Translations under genes and position numbers: made by a program
Shown here: positions 38,028-50,600 of the stretch, one piece after another
How positions within the stretch are numbered: the stretch's first letter is position 1
Layout of the letters: the number at the start of each line of letters is the position of its first letter
Notes under the pieces: generated by a model
What the model was told of the DNA's origin: nothing
Databases searched by the model: none
The model's input: only the letters and a program-made list of their open reading frames with translations
From: Malurus cyaneus samueli
Taxonomy: Eukaryota; Chordata; Aves; Passeriformes; Maluridae
Length of the DNA: 64,000 nt
Assembly: GCA_009741485.1 (NCBI GenBank)
Contig: CM019215.1
Coordinates: 82,951,564 to 83,015,563 of the forward strand
Reading direction: 5' to 3'

Positions 38028-38311
38028 CGAGGGAGTGCTGCTTCACGAGTACGCTGTCGTTGAACACCTCAGGTGCTGTTTTGTTGCGTGGATTTGAGCG
38101 CAGCCAGCAGCTGCCAGCGCTGGTGGTGCTGTAATGCAGCGAAGGTGCCACGAGGTGGCTCAACAATCAAACACCTCGAGCGCCTCTTAAGCAGCGCTCC
38201 CTTCGCGGTCAGCGCTGCTCTGCGGGATCAGAACCCCCGGGAAAGCGCTGCAACCTGCGGCACCGAGCTTCGAGCAATACGTGCTTGCTTCAGAGCATCG
38301 CTGTACTGCGC
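38028..38311. promoter_or_regulatory. Isolated intronic CpG island
   Basis: By hand count this 284-base stretch holds 24 CpG dinucleotides, roughly what its base composition would predict without CpG loss, while the surrounding intron has almost none. It contains four AGCGCT palindromes (38116-38121, 38193-38198, 38211-38216, 38244-38249), a perfect 9-bp inverted repeat (38190-38198 with 38211-38219) and a CTCF-like core (38148-38161). A CACGTG E-box lies at 37989-37994, just left of it. The plus-strand frame across it has no family motif. It could be an intronic promoter, an insulator or enhancer protected from methylation in the germ line, or a recent GC-rich insertion not yet decayed. Confidence 0.75.
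38148..38161 (+). promoter_or_regulatory. CTCF-like core in intronic CpG island
   Basis: CCACGAGGTGGCTC matches 12 of 14 positions of the core CCASYAGRKGGCRS, with mismatches at the Y and the last R. This is a comparison by eye; binding would need confirmation. Confidence 0.35.
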
Positions 38312-38349
38312 ACTGTGAGAACAGCAGGGTGTCCTCCACTTATGCTCGT

Positions 38350-39710
38350 GTGATGCTGTGGTGGGTTTGTATTTCGGTCAAACTTTTTGGAATTGGTTCG
38401 TCTGAAGGTGATTTCTTGCTTGCTTTTGAAACTTCTATGGAACTTCATGCTTCAGCCCTTCAAAGTAGAGGCTGGCTTGCTCTTTGTAGGGAGAGAAAAT
38501 GTAAGTAATAGTACTATATTCACACTGAAAGGTGAACTCTTTCCAAAAAAATTAAAGTGAAAATGGCCATGCAGCTGCAGAAGGAAACATGGGATCCTTA
38601 TCTTTTTAGTATGACTGGGACCAAAAAGTAACTATAAAAGTGTCACCTTGTTTTGAAAGAGAAATGGGAAATTCTTAGAGAACAAGATGATCTTTCAGCC
38701 CACACAATTTCCATTTTGACTTAGTAAAATGTATTTTTAATTTTAGCTTAGATGCCAGTAGGAATGCTAAAACAGAAGGGGCAGTGGTACCTGAGCTAGA
38801 ATGGAAGCAGGTTCATCACCTGTTGATAACAGCTAATGTTATCATTAACATTAAAACCACAAATACTAATTTTGTTTCATCCATGCTTCCTAATGCTGCT
38901 AGTGTGGGATGGGGGAAGGGAGGTTTCCCACCAAGGTGGCAAAGAGAGGATTCTGAAGATTCAGGGAAGAGTGAATATTTCCATCATTAAGATACAGATC
39001 TTATGAATCTTGTGAAAATGTGCACCTATGGTCAGGAGTCCTGGGTTTCGTTATCTCTGCTGCTTCTTCATGTTATGACCACATCTGGTCAGTATGGAAG
39101 TAGTAAGTACATGATGATCTGACTTTCACCAGCCAATGATGTTTCTGGCACTGGGAATGCAGGACAGAACAAGCTGAAAAAGATGGGTATCATGCAATTA
39201 CCCCCTAAATCTTGAACTGTTCTGATCTGTAGTTGTTTTTTTTAGACTTCACAGCTGGGAGAAAATTTAAGTTTTTCAAATAGCTGTGCAAAATAAAGAT
39301 GCAGTTATGACTTATATCAATTACCATATTAAGGACTAAAACGTGGTTTAAATTGTGAAGAAAGAAGGAGCAGCAAAGGCACCTTTGATATGGAAATGCT
39401 GTGCTGTCACTCTAATATAAGCTGATGATGGTCATGTTTCATAAATCACACCTACAAAGACATGCTTAGAAGTGGAGTCAAAAACAAGCACTTACTAATA
39501 TTTTTTTAAATTCCAGTGCTGAATGCACATGTAGAGTATAGTTGGAGGAGTTCACCCACCAGTAATTAGAAGTATTTTTAAAGAGAAGTCTTCCTGCAGT
39601 AGTCAGTCATTGAAGTATGATGACGTTCACCCCAATCTTCTAGTTTAATTTGGTGTCTGGAAATAAATCATAAAGTTTTGAAACTATAAAAATATTAAAA
39701 AATACACAGC
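38350..39710. other. Intron 1 segment, nothing recognised
   Basis: AT-rich intronic sequence between the CpG island and the GC-rich E-box patch. No coding or repeat feature recognised. Confidence 0.55.
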
Positions 39711-39714
39711 AGGC

Positions 39715-39790
39715 AGCTGAATCCACGTGGCCCTGGAACAGCTTGCTGGCAGGTTGCTGTGGTACGTGCAACCTGGCGGCTCGGGGTGGC
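39715..39790. promoter_or_regulatory. GC-rich patch with E-box and hairpin
   Basis: CCACGTGG at 39723-39730 is a palindromic E-box of the USF/MYC/MITF type. CAGGTTGC (39750-39757) is the exact reverse complement of GCAACCTG (39768-39775), giving an 8-bp stem with a 10-base loop that contains a further TACGTG. Several CpGs survive here in AT-rich surroundings. It may be a small enhancer or a fragment of a decayed mobile element. Confidence 0.4.
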
Positions 39791-42447
39791 TCAGCACAAT
39801 AGTCCCTTGCAAAGCATGTTAGAGCAGTCTTTTCCTCCCATCAGTAAGATTTTGTCCAGGACAGTGCCTGCATTTAAAGAATGGTTCTGGCCCCTCAGCT
39901 GAATGCAGGCTGTACAAATTGTTTTGGCACTGATGTTACAATGGTCAAGAAACAGGTCCTAGAGGAACTGGAATCTGAGAGCAGTTTAGAAGAACTGGAG
40001 CTCTTGAGGTGGAGCTTGTTTGGTTACACATGGATGTTTGCCCTTGTAAGAGACAAGTTACAAAGATCTCCTCTTTCAGATCAATGTTAAGGGGGGATCT
40101 GGGATGCTTAGTTCTACCTTCTTATTCATAAGCAAAACCTCAGGAAGGGAAATCTAGTGAATACCAGGCTGTGCCACGGCTGTTTTGTCCTGAGATCTTC
40201 ACTTTTGGACTAGCAGGGATTTTTTTTTTTTTTTTCTTTCGCAGCAATGTCCTCTTTTAATCTCCCGACCAAAGGATCTTTGCTGGAAGCAGGACCATGG
40301 TAAAAGAAAGAGGAAGTGTCGTGTCTAGACTAAACCACAGCTCTTCCTTGTCTGACGTGGCCAGTTCTACCCAACCCAAACCTGTAATGAAGGTACTGGT
40401 GGGACAGTTAAAGCTATTTTAAATGCGCACTCAGGATGCAGGCAAGAAAGTCAAATCTCCTGCTTGTCCCCATGTAGCCATGTTTGTCCCACAGATGAAT
40501 GGGTCTTGTGTTGTTTGCCCAGGCACGGGCAAAATACAGACTCTAATTGGGGTGAACGGAAGGTGACTCTCAATGTAAGTTTACACACTGGGCTACAAGC
40601 TTCAGCTAAAACATATCAATGGTAAATGGTTTTATATCTGAGTCTGATATGGGAGAAAGCATTTAATTCCCCACCCTTCCAAAATAAAGTCTCTTCAGCT
40701 GCAAATTGCTTGGCATTGGTAGTGGTTACACAAAGCCACAAATAGCTATTCTTTCCTATTACAATACTTAACAACGAGCTCTAATATGGCTTTAATTCCA
40801 TATAACATAAATGAAAAATTCTTCCTTCTCTTCTACTTTCTCCTTCACATTTTTTCCCCCTCTTCTGATTAGCAGCTGCTATGGTACTATCTTTGGGCAG
40901 ACTCCTGCTAGTCAGGCTTGAAATTCATTACAGGATTAGTCGAGAACATAAATTAGATTAATGTATCACTTCAATTCCTTGATTGGTAGTGTATCAATAT
41001 ATTCCTTTATCATTGCCTGAGGATTTTGGATGCACAACATGTTTGGGTCTTTGAAACCAGTAAGAAGACTTATGTGCTTTCAGTGAATCAGTTTTTCTAA
41101 GAAAAAGTCAAACAATCAGAACTTAAAAAAGCAAATAGTTTAAAAATTCCTGACTTGTAAGCATGTCAGAATATACACCTGAAGGCCACTGGTATCTCCA
41201 AGTAAAAGGCAGAAATGTTGTGGTGGCAAGAGACCACCACAACTGACGCACATTAATGTGCCAATAAACAAAGGATGACTGGAGATTTTTGTGCCATTTA
41301 TGGACAAATGTCCTGAATCCATGAATATAGTGCCAATCTGTTTCGGTGCCTTTATTGATTGTGCTTTAATTTCAAATGAAAACATGCTCTTATTCTCACA
41401 TTTAAACAAGGAGTGAGTCTATTTTTAGTACCACTATCAGTCCTTTTTTGTGATAAGATATGAATATATGTAAATGTTTGGGCATATATTTATACATACA
41501 CTGTTTAACTTTCTTTTTTTTTAATGAAGGAAAAACTGGAATGTACTAGGGCCAGGAGGTGGTGGGGTTTATAAGGTGTGCCTAGTTTGTGTGCCAACTC
41601 CTGGAATGAGAAAGGAAATGCTTGAAGTCGTCTGGCAAGTGTTTTAAAATTACTTCATTTTTTTTTCTTAACCACAGAGCCCCATACTTGTGTTCTGTGT
41701 TATAACTGCCTTTTTCTTTCTCCGTTTTGTAAGAGAAAATTAAAAAAAAAAAAAATGCATCTCATGCTCAGGCAACTGCTTAATCATACCTTCCTGCCTT
41801 GTTATGGAAACCTGAAATGTTTTGCCTCTGGTGAAATAACTTTTTTTTTCTCCTTAGACTGAAGACTAAGAAAGGTGACAGGAATGGTTGGAATCTACTT
41901 TCTTCTAAAACTGAAATAGCCCTATTTTGGATTTTAGTTTTATTTTGTATTAGCTACAAAAAACCAGTCTGATCTAAAAGTTTTGATAGGTTCAAATCTC
42001 ATATAAGTGTGGCATGTTCTTTTGCAAGTATGCAGGAAGGAATATTTTCCAGCCTCTACTCTGTCTGCTGAAGGAAAACAAGTCTTTTGGCAAAAAGAGA
42101 AAGGAAAAACTGGCATTTAAAAGAGCCAGTATTAAAATTATGAGACTTGAAAGGATGCTGTAGGAAAAGCTGGAGTGAGGGAGGGAATGGGGATTCCCCT
42201 TCCCCTCTTACAAGGAAACAATCACTGTTTATTTAATGCTAAAGGTGTTTCTCGTTTCAGATAAGCAGGTTCACATTAGAGCCCTGGCAGGAAAATCTGG
42301 CTGATTCACATGCGTTGCTTCTGTTTTGTACAATATAAACTTGTATCACTACTATCATATGTCTACAGTTGAATAATTGATGTCTGTAATCATCTTGCTT
42401 GAGTACAAGGTCTCCCTACAAACCAGCTTGTTTCCATGTTTCCTTGG

Positions 42448-42473
42448 AAGTATTTATCACTTGATAAATATTT
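42448..42473 (+). repeat. Near-perfect 26-base palindrome
   Basis: TATTTATCA (42451-42459) and TGATAAATA (42462-42470) are exact reverse complements separated by only two bases. The arms extend outward by three more positions with a single G-T mismatch. The arms contain GATA-type (TGATAA) and forkhead-like (ATAAATA) words on both strands. Confidence 0.9.
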
Positions 42474-45461
42474 ATGGTGTATGATCTGATGCAGTAGAGT
42501 TACATTGTGTTATACCATCCTTTTCTAGCTGGATGGATAGTGCTCTGAACTTGTGCTCTTTTACTTGTATGTGTTTAAAATACAGAAAAGTGTTGATACT
42601 TTGCTGATTGAAAGCCATGATGCTATAGATGTGTCAACCTTACAAATAAATACGTTTTGCTTTACTGTTCATGGTTATAAGATACATAAAAAGAAAACAT
42701 ATGAAGTAGATGTTTCTGTGCCAGGAACTAGAAGTAACCAAACTTCAGGTTTGACATGGATGGCTTTGTCATTTTTGTCTTGTGTTTGTGTTGTGGTTTA
42801 CATTGGTTTGGGGTTTGTTTTTTGGGTTGTTTGTTTTTAATGAAATGTTTTTAAAAAAAAAATTTCATCCATTTTTCTCCACCCTCTGTGCTCACCAATT
42901 TTATTAAGCTTTGAGTCAGCCTTTAAATGTTACCTGGGGCCCTGACACATCTTGCAGGTGGCATTCTACTCACAAATACTGTTAGTCTTGGAGAACAGAT
43001 TCTTGATGTTTGTGCTTTTCATTCTCAGCACAAGAGCGGAAGAGAAGGTAAGGAATCTAACCTAGTCTGGGAATAAAATATGGGAAATGCTGTAATTTTG
43101 ACAGTTTGTCTTCAAACTTGTAATCCTACTTAACTGACTTTGAGGAAAAAAATAAAAATCTCATTGATATTAGGGGATTGGCATGTTGCAGTTACTTTTT
43201 TTTTGGTTTATGTGGGTTTTGGTAGGATGGCTTTTTTTGTGGTTGAGACATGAAACAATATCAAATGGATTTTGATTTAGCTATTTCTAGTCTTCAACTA
43301 CAAGGAAATATCATATGGATATATTTTTTTCTGGCATCTGTTATTGATGTGTACATATAATTTTAAGTCTTCTGTACTCACATAAGAATTCTGACTCAGG
43401 AGGGATAGGAATTGCAGGTTTGAGTGCCTGTAAAGTGGTCACAAGAACACTTATGCTTGTGGAGAGGAAGGAGGGCCTTCATAACAGATGGAGTAATTAT
43501 GTAATGACCTTCATCCTGTAGGAACTGGAAAGTAGTCCTCTGCTTTAGCTAAAGCTATAGGGAAAGGTTTTCTTTTCTACTGCAGCTCTAGAGAGTAGTG
43601 TAATGTTGGATGAGGTTTGCTGATGCTGTCAATAAACCTTTTTGTTGTCTGAAGCTGTGGATGAAGCGTAAGAGTTGTGTGGCTACAGCAGATTTTTTTT
43701 TACAAGTTATGCTTTCTGTGATCTGTACATTCCAAAATAAGCTGGAAAATTATTCATTCAGCAGTGCCTAATGTGGCCATAGCAATGTCAGTACTTTGTC
43801 TTACAGTCACAGGAAGAATTTGAGGAAATACATTCGTTTTAAGAGCATGAGAAGATGGAAGGGAAAAGAGGGTGCAAGGCAGCTGTTTTTGTGTGCCTTT
43901 CTAGAGCTGGTGTCCTTAATGCAACAACCTGCAACTTGAGAGAGCTTGAATCTCTGGCCTATGTGGCTTCTCCCATTCTTTTAATGCAGAAACATAGTTT
44001 CAGCTGCTTTAGAGTTTTCTCATTTAGAAACAAAAATTCAGGGTGGCTTTCCCTGACATTCCAGATTTCTAAGGATAGTCTTCTCTCAAGATGTCTTTGC
44101 AGCTGTAACCCATCTTTTGCTGGTTGCTAGCCACAACTGGGCAGTCTCTACCTTTTGGGTTTTTTTTCCCCTTTGCTCTTCCCATTCTGTGAAGTAGGTC
44201 AATTTTCTGGTGCTCCTCTGGATGCCTTTTGACGGGCTCAGCCCATGCAGTTTTGAAGGGCCAGCTCTTGGGCTATGTGTGTGCCATGTGGATGCATTTT
44301 AACTCTTCCCAGAAGAAGCTTCACTTGCATTACTGCTTGCAGAAAAGAATCAACAGCACAGAATAAGCTTAGCTGCTTCCATCCCTGCCAAGTACCCACT
44401 CAAACTTTAAGGTATCTTTTCTTACTGTAATGCTTTCTTCGCCCATTGGGGCTGGATGAAAAATAGCAACTTTGTTAATGCTATCTTGGGTACACCTATT
44501 CTCAGCAGGAGGGTTGGAGGGATGGGGAAATTTTCCTATTTTCTAATTTGAGTTGACAAATGTGCCTGATTCCTTCCCACCTCACCTCATTCATTAAGGG
44601 AAAGCAAAATATTTGCTTGCTGTCATAAACCCAGCCACCACCACTTGGACTCCCTCCTCACTAGTGGGTTTGAGCCTTCCCTCCCTCATGAACTCTGACT
44701 CAAGCCTAGTTCTCATCACCTTGCAGTGTGCTGCATCTGAAAAGACGAGGCATAAAGCTACAGTAAAATAAAATGCTGTCAAGAAGCACAGCTGGCAGTG
44801 AATTTTTTAAATACAGCAACTATTTTAAGCCTAGTAATTAAGGTTGCAAATATTGCAGGTGAAATTATGTAGTCTTTTTACCTGAAAATCTTTCTAAGGA
44901 TTTGCTATCTCACTTTTTAAAATTTACTCTGATCTGCCAAATCTGATACTAGTGACTGTGAGTCACTGAGGTATTGGTTGTTTTGTTTTGAAGCATATGA
45001 GTATGTTCTTGGTGTTCCATTGTAACTTAACCTCTGGTCACTTAAAAGTGAAGTGTTTCAGCTTTCTTATTGAATAGAAACACATTTAAAAGAAGATATT
45101 AATCTGCTGATGTGTTTGAAAATTATAGTTCTCACATTACTGTTCAGTGAAAACTGTTATATAATTGTGTATTATTTTATTTTGCTTTATGAGATGAGTG
45201 TGCTTACTTTAGCATCTTCATCTTGGTGAAAACTTAACTAGTAATATTTATATTAGTATTTTATCAAGACATGAGGTCAGTAGTTTCAGAAACAATCCCT
45301 TTCTTTGTCAAACATGTTCTTTTATGTACAGATAAAATAATTTGGTACATATGTTTCTTTAGTAAGACCTAAGTTTCCTAATTAAATGCATTTTTTTGGC
45401 TTTGCAAGACACAGGTACATTTAAATTCCCATCGAAAGCTGTGTCTACAATCTGCATTTAG

Positions 45462-45488
45462 TTTTCTGGAAGCTATTTTCTGGAAGCT
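45462..45488 (+). repeat. Short tandem duplication
   Basis: TTTTCTGGAAGCT occurs at 45462-45474 and again at 45476-45488, separated by one A. TTCTGGAA is a STAT-like palindrome, so the duplication places two such half-sites 14 bases apart. Confidence 0.85.
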
Positions 45489-46151
45489 GCTGCTGAGTAT
45501 TTTTCTTTTGAATATTCTTTGCATACACCTTCAAAGCAGTCTGATGGTTTAACTAAATTTCATCAAGATAAACTAGCAGTTTAGCAGATTAAGAGTTATG
45601 CCAGTGCTGGCTTCCACTTTTCATATTCAAACAATGACTACTGTGTGAGCTGTAGCTCTTTATTTGCTCCTCTCTTTTTATTCCAATTCCAGTGGGGAGA
45701 TATGCTTTATACTATTCATAGAATAGTTGTAATATTTAGGATTAGCAACATGGAAGTGATTTGCAAGCTTATGTTCTCAAGTGTTTCAACAGTAAATTCA
45801 TTGGAAGAAAATGGCTTTCGTTTTGCCTTCTTCAAGGATAGCTCAGCTTATTTCAGTAACTTGTAAGTGCTGAAAATTTTGCTCTGATAAAGAAGTTTTG
45901 AAACTGGCTGGAAAACAAGTTTAAAGGAAGGGGAGGAAAAATCAAACCATTTTTGTGGTTAAACCTTTTGCATGGCAGTAGGCATAAAGTTATAGAGAGT
46001 CTCTTTCCTGGAGCTAAACAGATACTATTAATTACTAATGGTTAGGAAATAATTGTGCTAATTAGATTTCCCCAATATTAGTTTTTTAGGACATACCAAG
46101 CTTTGTCTGAAGGGAAAAACAATATAGAGCAAGAAAGTTGGATGGTGTGAG

Positions 46152-46177
46152 AAATTCCAGTCTGTGAACTGGAATTT
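46152..46177 (+). repeat. Perfect 10-bp inverted repeat with 6-base loop
   Basis: AAATTCCAGT (46152-46161) and ACTGGAATTT (46168-46177) are exact reverse complements around CTGTGA, with a further G-U pair possible outside. Each arm carries the TEAD-type word GGAAT or its complement ATTCC. Confidence 0.9.
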
Positions 46178-47680
46178 TAAGGAGCTCTGAAAGGAAAATA
46201 ATGAAGAATCAATTTCCTCTGGGGTGGAAGCTGAAGCTTCTTTATAGGATGACTTGGTATGTTTGCATTAGCTATTTTAATGCAACAGGCCAAAATTTTG
46301 TTCAATAGACTACTCTTAAAGGCCGAGAGCAGGATTGTAAATTATATTAAATTCCCTTCAGAAGGACTTGTTTAATACCCCAGAGTAGCTGCTGCATCAG
46401 AGCGTTATGCGCACTGCACTGGTGTATGGCTAAAGCAATTCAATCATTATTTTTTCAAACACTGCATAGAGAAAGCAACTCTTGCCTAACAGATAAACCT
46501 TTTAGAACATGTGCCTAATAAGAACATTAAAATTTGAGATTTAGTTGATGTCTGTGCTAACAATAGTAATTACTATGGATGCAGACTATATTCTAAAGAT
46601 GATAATGCAGGTGGTTGAAAGAACTGTAAATTTTCTTGCAGGACCTGTAAGAGGATATTGTACTTAAGTGATCCTAATCAGTAATCTAAATTGAATGCTA
46701 AAGAAAAGAAAAATAAAAAGACCTGGCATGCCTAGCTTGCAGATTTCCAACATTTTTTGCCAAGAGATGGTGTGTTTGGCAGCTTCTGTGTGTTAACCTT
46801 TAGTGTGATATACAGTGAGATTAAATGCCATTATCATTATAATTTTGACTTTTCATGGGAAATTAAACCCCCCAAATGCAGAAGTCTCTAATGATGCTAT
46901 CTGAAGTCTATGGATGGAGACCTCTTTCATCCGGCTGCTGGTTTTTGCCTTTCCAAAGCATGAAAGCTTTGTGGGATTAACATGGCTGCCAGTTTTGTGA
47001 ATCGAGTCCTAGGTGCCTGCGGTGCATTGGTCAGGGCAGTACTAACCCTGATTAAACTATTCCTGCCATTGCTGCCTGTGAAAGTGAACAGGGAATCTGT
47101 ACTGAAGCTTATAGCTTGGGGAACAGGGTTGAAAATAAAATGTGAAAATGCAGAAGTTTCCTCCTTCATTGTTGTTCCCCTCTTCTGGGAAAATCTTGAA
47201 GTTTTCCAGCGAGTTCTGGTACCTTTGGATTAAAAAGGAGTAGCTGGAAATGAATTTGATATCTGCTTGATACTTTTTCTCAGGATGATTATTTTGGAAT
47301 TCATGATTTCAAACTTATTTCATGTTCTAGTGCACCATGCAAACTTGTTTTGAACCAAGAAATGGGGAGTGGAAGTTGAAAATGTTGGAGCTCACTTAGT
47401 GGTTTACCCCTTGGTTTAACGAGTCAGTGTTTGGAACCCTGACATGTAAAAGACAAAAAGGTTTGGAAAGAAAAGGAAGATACTAGTGACTTAGAGCCTG
47501 TGAATCGTTGTATGTGTTAAAAAAAGAATAAGATGTGCTGGTTTTGGATCCCCCTTTCCCTTTGTGATTTGAAGTCCTATAGAGTCTTGTTGACTTTCTT
47601 TATGGCTAGCAACAAAAAAGCCCAAAGTATTCAATGCAATTCAAATTTGATGTAATAATAACTAGAATGTTTTATAGGCC

Positions 47681-47697
47681 TTTTTTTTTTTTTTTTT
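47681..47697 (+). repeat. T17 tract
   Basis: Seventeen T residues in AT-rich intron; an A-rich low-complexity patch follows about 100 bases later (47796-47850). Confidence 0.9.
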
Positions 47698-50600
47698 GCT
47701 ATGAATTACTCCACTGACAACTCATTTTATGATGGATTGTCCTCAGTGTGGTATTTTGATTCAAAAGCCAATGGTATTGCATAGGTTTTCTTAATTAAGA
47801 AAAAACAAAACACAAAAAAAACCCCTACACAACAAAACCCAAACCTGTTTACTATGAGACCAGTCTCAGCTGTCAGTCTGGGTTCAGGTAGGTTGACCTG
47901 TCAGTCAATCTTCAGAAGAAGAGGTTTTCTTTGAAATGCTGTTGTTTGCCAGTAACATCCAGAAGGAGCTGTGGGCCCCTTGTCACTGGTTTCTAACTCA
48001 AGCCATCCACCCAGCTTTTAAATGTTGTGACCTACAAACTGTGGAAGTGCAGCCCTCCTTGGAATCAATACAATGTTTTTATTTCCTTGATTGATTGCCA
48101 AGTTAGTGAAAAATTTTTGCACCAACTTAGAGCTCCTTTGTTCCTCTAGTTTTCCTGGAGTTTCAGAGCAGAACCGTACCAGGGTTTTCAGACTTGTTTT
48201 TTGTGCAAGTTTGATTTCTTTATATGTATATACATGCCAGCAGAAACAACTATTTAGAAAAGGTACCAGTGTAATTAGTTTACAGCAAAGTGATAGTGTA
48301 TAAGTCCTCCTGCAGAATCTCAGTATTTCAGTTGTGGTGGGGGAAGAGGGAGTTAGTCTGGTTTCTCCAACATCTGTTGTGTATTTTATATTTGCAGGTG
48401 TGAGAAGATGTCTACAAGAGAGTGGCTTAGCTGATGTCATTATTTTAAAGTTATTTTTTATTAAAGTGAGTGTTAATTTACAGCTGAACTTTGACTTGCA
48501 CATTGTTTCTCTGTAATTTCTAACATTGACTGAAAGATTGTTATATTGTGCCAAAACCAAAAGTGTCACATCAAGTTGTAGCCAAATATTTTTGGCTCTG
48601 GGGACACTTTGGTGAAGAATTGCTGTTTCTCATGATCTAGTGGTACCTTTTCCAGCCTGCAGTCTACCACTGGTGAAGGAAAGAAGCTTAAAAAAATACA
48701 AACACCAAAAACCAAACCAACCAAACACCCTCCAAACAGCCACACAAATGCTCTTCTGATGAGATTAAGGAAGAGGGGCTGGCTGACTACCTGCAGATGA
48801 ATCATCAGGTTGGTGAATTATTCTGTTAATCCTGAGTATAAATATGAGAATTAACTGTAGAACACTGTGAAGGTGACTGGTTAAATTGGAATCTTGAAGA
48901 AAGTTTCCCTCCTTTCAGAATAGAACAATGTGGCCTTCATATGCATCTTAAAAATGATAACACCTGTTTTTTAATGCAGTGGATTATCTGGGAAGTGTTT
49001 TAGGGTGTCTGTGATCTGACATTGGTTCTTAAGTCTTTCTTAGTCTCCATGGTATGTGAGATAATTTTTGTCAAGTCTATTCAAGTTTTAAAATAGACTA
49101 GTGACTTCAGGTGTTTTGTTGAAAGCTTTGCAGGAAGGTACTTGCAGCCTCTTCAGACCTGTCAAACTGTGCAGTACCCTGTAGTTCTGTCCCTGAATCT
49201 TGGTGATGGCCATGATAACCAAGGCTGGGCACTTGGGGTGTTGATATTTTACTTCTGGGTTATTTTGGAGGTGGAACACTATGTCTGTATAAATAATTTG
49301 ACTTACAATGATACTGGAGGATTCAGTGTTATGCTAGTATCACATTATACTTTGGAATACAAAGGAAAGACTTGATTACTTTATCTGAAAGTAATTTTTT
49401 TTGTTTGGACTGTTAACCTCCTGTGACTAAGTCTTTGGTCTTAAGACTTCCTCTAATCTGAAGGATTGTATTCCTTCAGCTAGAAGGGGAAAGACACATT
49501 AATTATCCTGAACAGAAATGTTTCTGAGGAAGTCCTTAGTACTGTCCTCATGTTTTCCTTCAGTGTGAATGACTGTACTTGTGTTTACTGTGTGGCTCTT
49601 AGTTAGTTCATAAGGCTTGGGGATAAAAGCCTTTTTGTATGCTGTTATAATCAAAGCACAGGTTCCCTTCCTTTTGTGCAATGTGTGAAATGAGAAATGA
49701 AACTGAATAGTTCATACCACAACATTTTTACCCCTGATAATTCTCTATGAAGTATTTCACAACTCTTTCTATGTGCACGAAATAGGACATTCTAAAGCAT
49801 GAAGAATTAGAACATTTCTAAAAATAAGGCATTCCTGTTCAGCCTCTAGCATACTTGTACTTCTCTCTGTTCCTTGTCCCGTTTTACTCATAATTTGCAG
49901 CCTTATAATGTTTGATAAGCGAGGTTCTTTACAATTTTATTTTTACTGGCATAAGAAATGTAGTACACCATAACATATAGAGCTATAGAGATATATAAAT
50001 TCTAGCTGCCTATTTTTTTAAAGTATTCCCAATTTGTGGGCAATTTGCTTATAAGAGAGTTAAAGAGAAGTTTGTTCTCTTAAGAAATAATGATGAAAAC
50101 CCTCTGAAAATGTTGCAATATTTCTGTTTTGGCTTGGACTCCAGATGGAGAAAAGAAGTAGGGAGGATTGCTTTAGACAGAAAGCTTCATTTTTTAGCCT
50201 AGTTATTGTGTGTCTGATGATACCAAGAGGAAATAATTTTATAAGGGAGAAGGCCAGAAAAAGAAGTGTTGAGATGCAATAGAATGTCTTGCCAGCTGTT
50301 CCTCAATGTACAAGGTTTCTTTCTGAGCCTTTCAACTGCTACAGTACTGTTCCCTGAGTTGGTTACCCTGCAGGCCTGTCTCTGTTTTCATCTCTCTCTG
50401 TAATATGTTACTAATATCAGTAAAAATCATCCATTAAAATAATGAATTGATTGAAAATGGTTCTGCAAAACAATGTCATAGATCAGTTAACTGAATGAGC
50501 CACGGTCTGTGGATTTGATAGAGGCTGGTAAGGCTTAATTAGGTCTTCATTTTTCCGTCAAGCTTTTCTTCTGTATTTCAGCAAACCTGTTCAATTCAAA

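Noticed and set aside
46982..47233. 83-codon frame starting ATGGCTGCC with hydrophobic stretch
   Set aside because: The start context is good and there is a Leu/Val-rich segment, but the frame is overlapped by an open minus frame, lacks homology that I recognise and has no promoter signal.
48018..48569. 183-codon minus-strand frame, the longest in the AT-rich part
   Set aside because: No recognisable motif, no CpG-rich promoter, no splice context, and the other strand carries open frames over the same stretch. One frame of this size is unsurprising in 60 kb.
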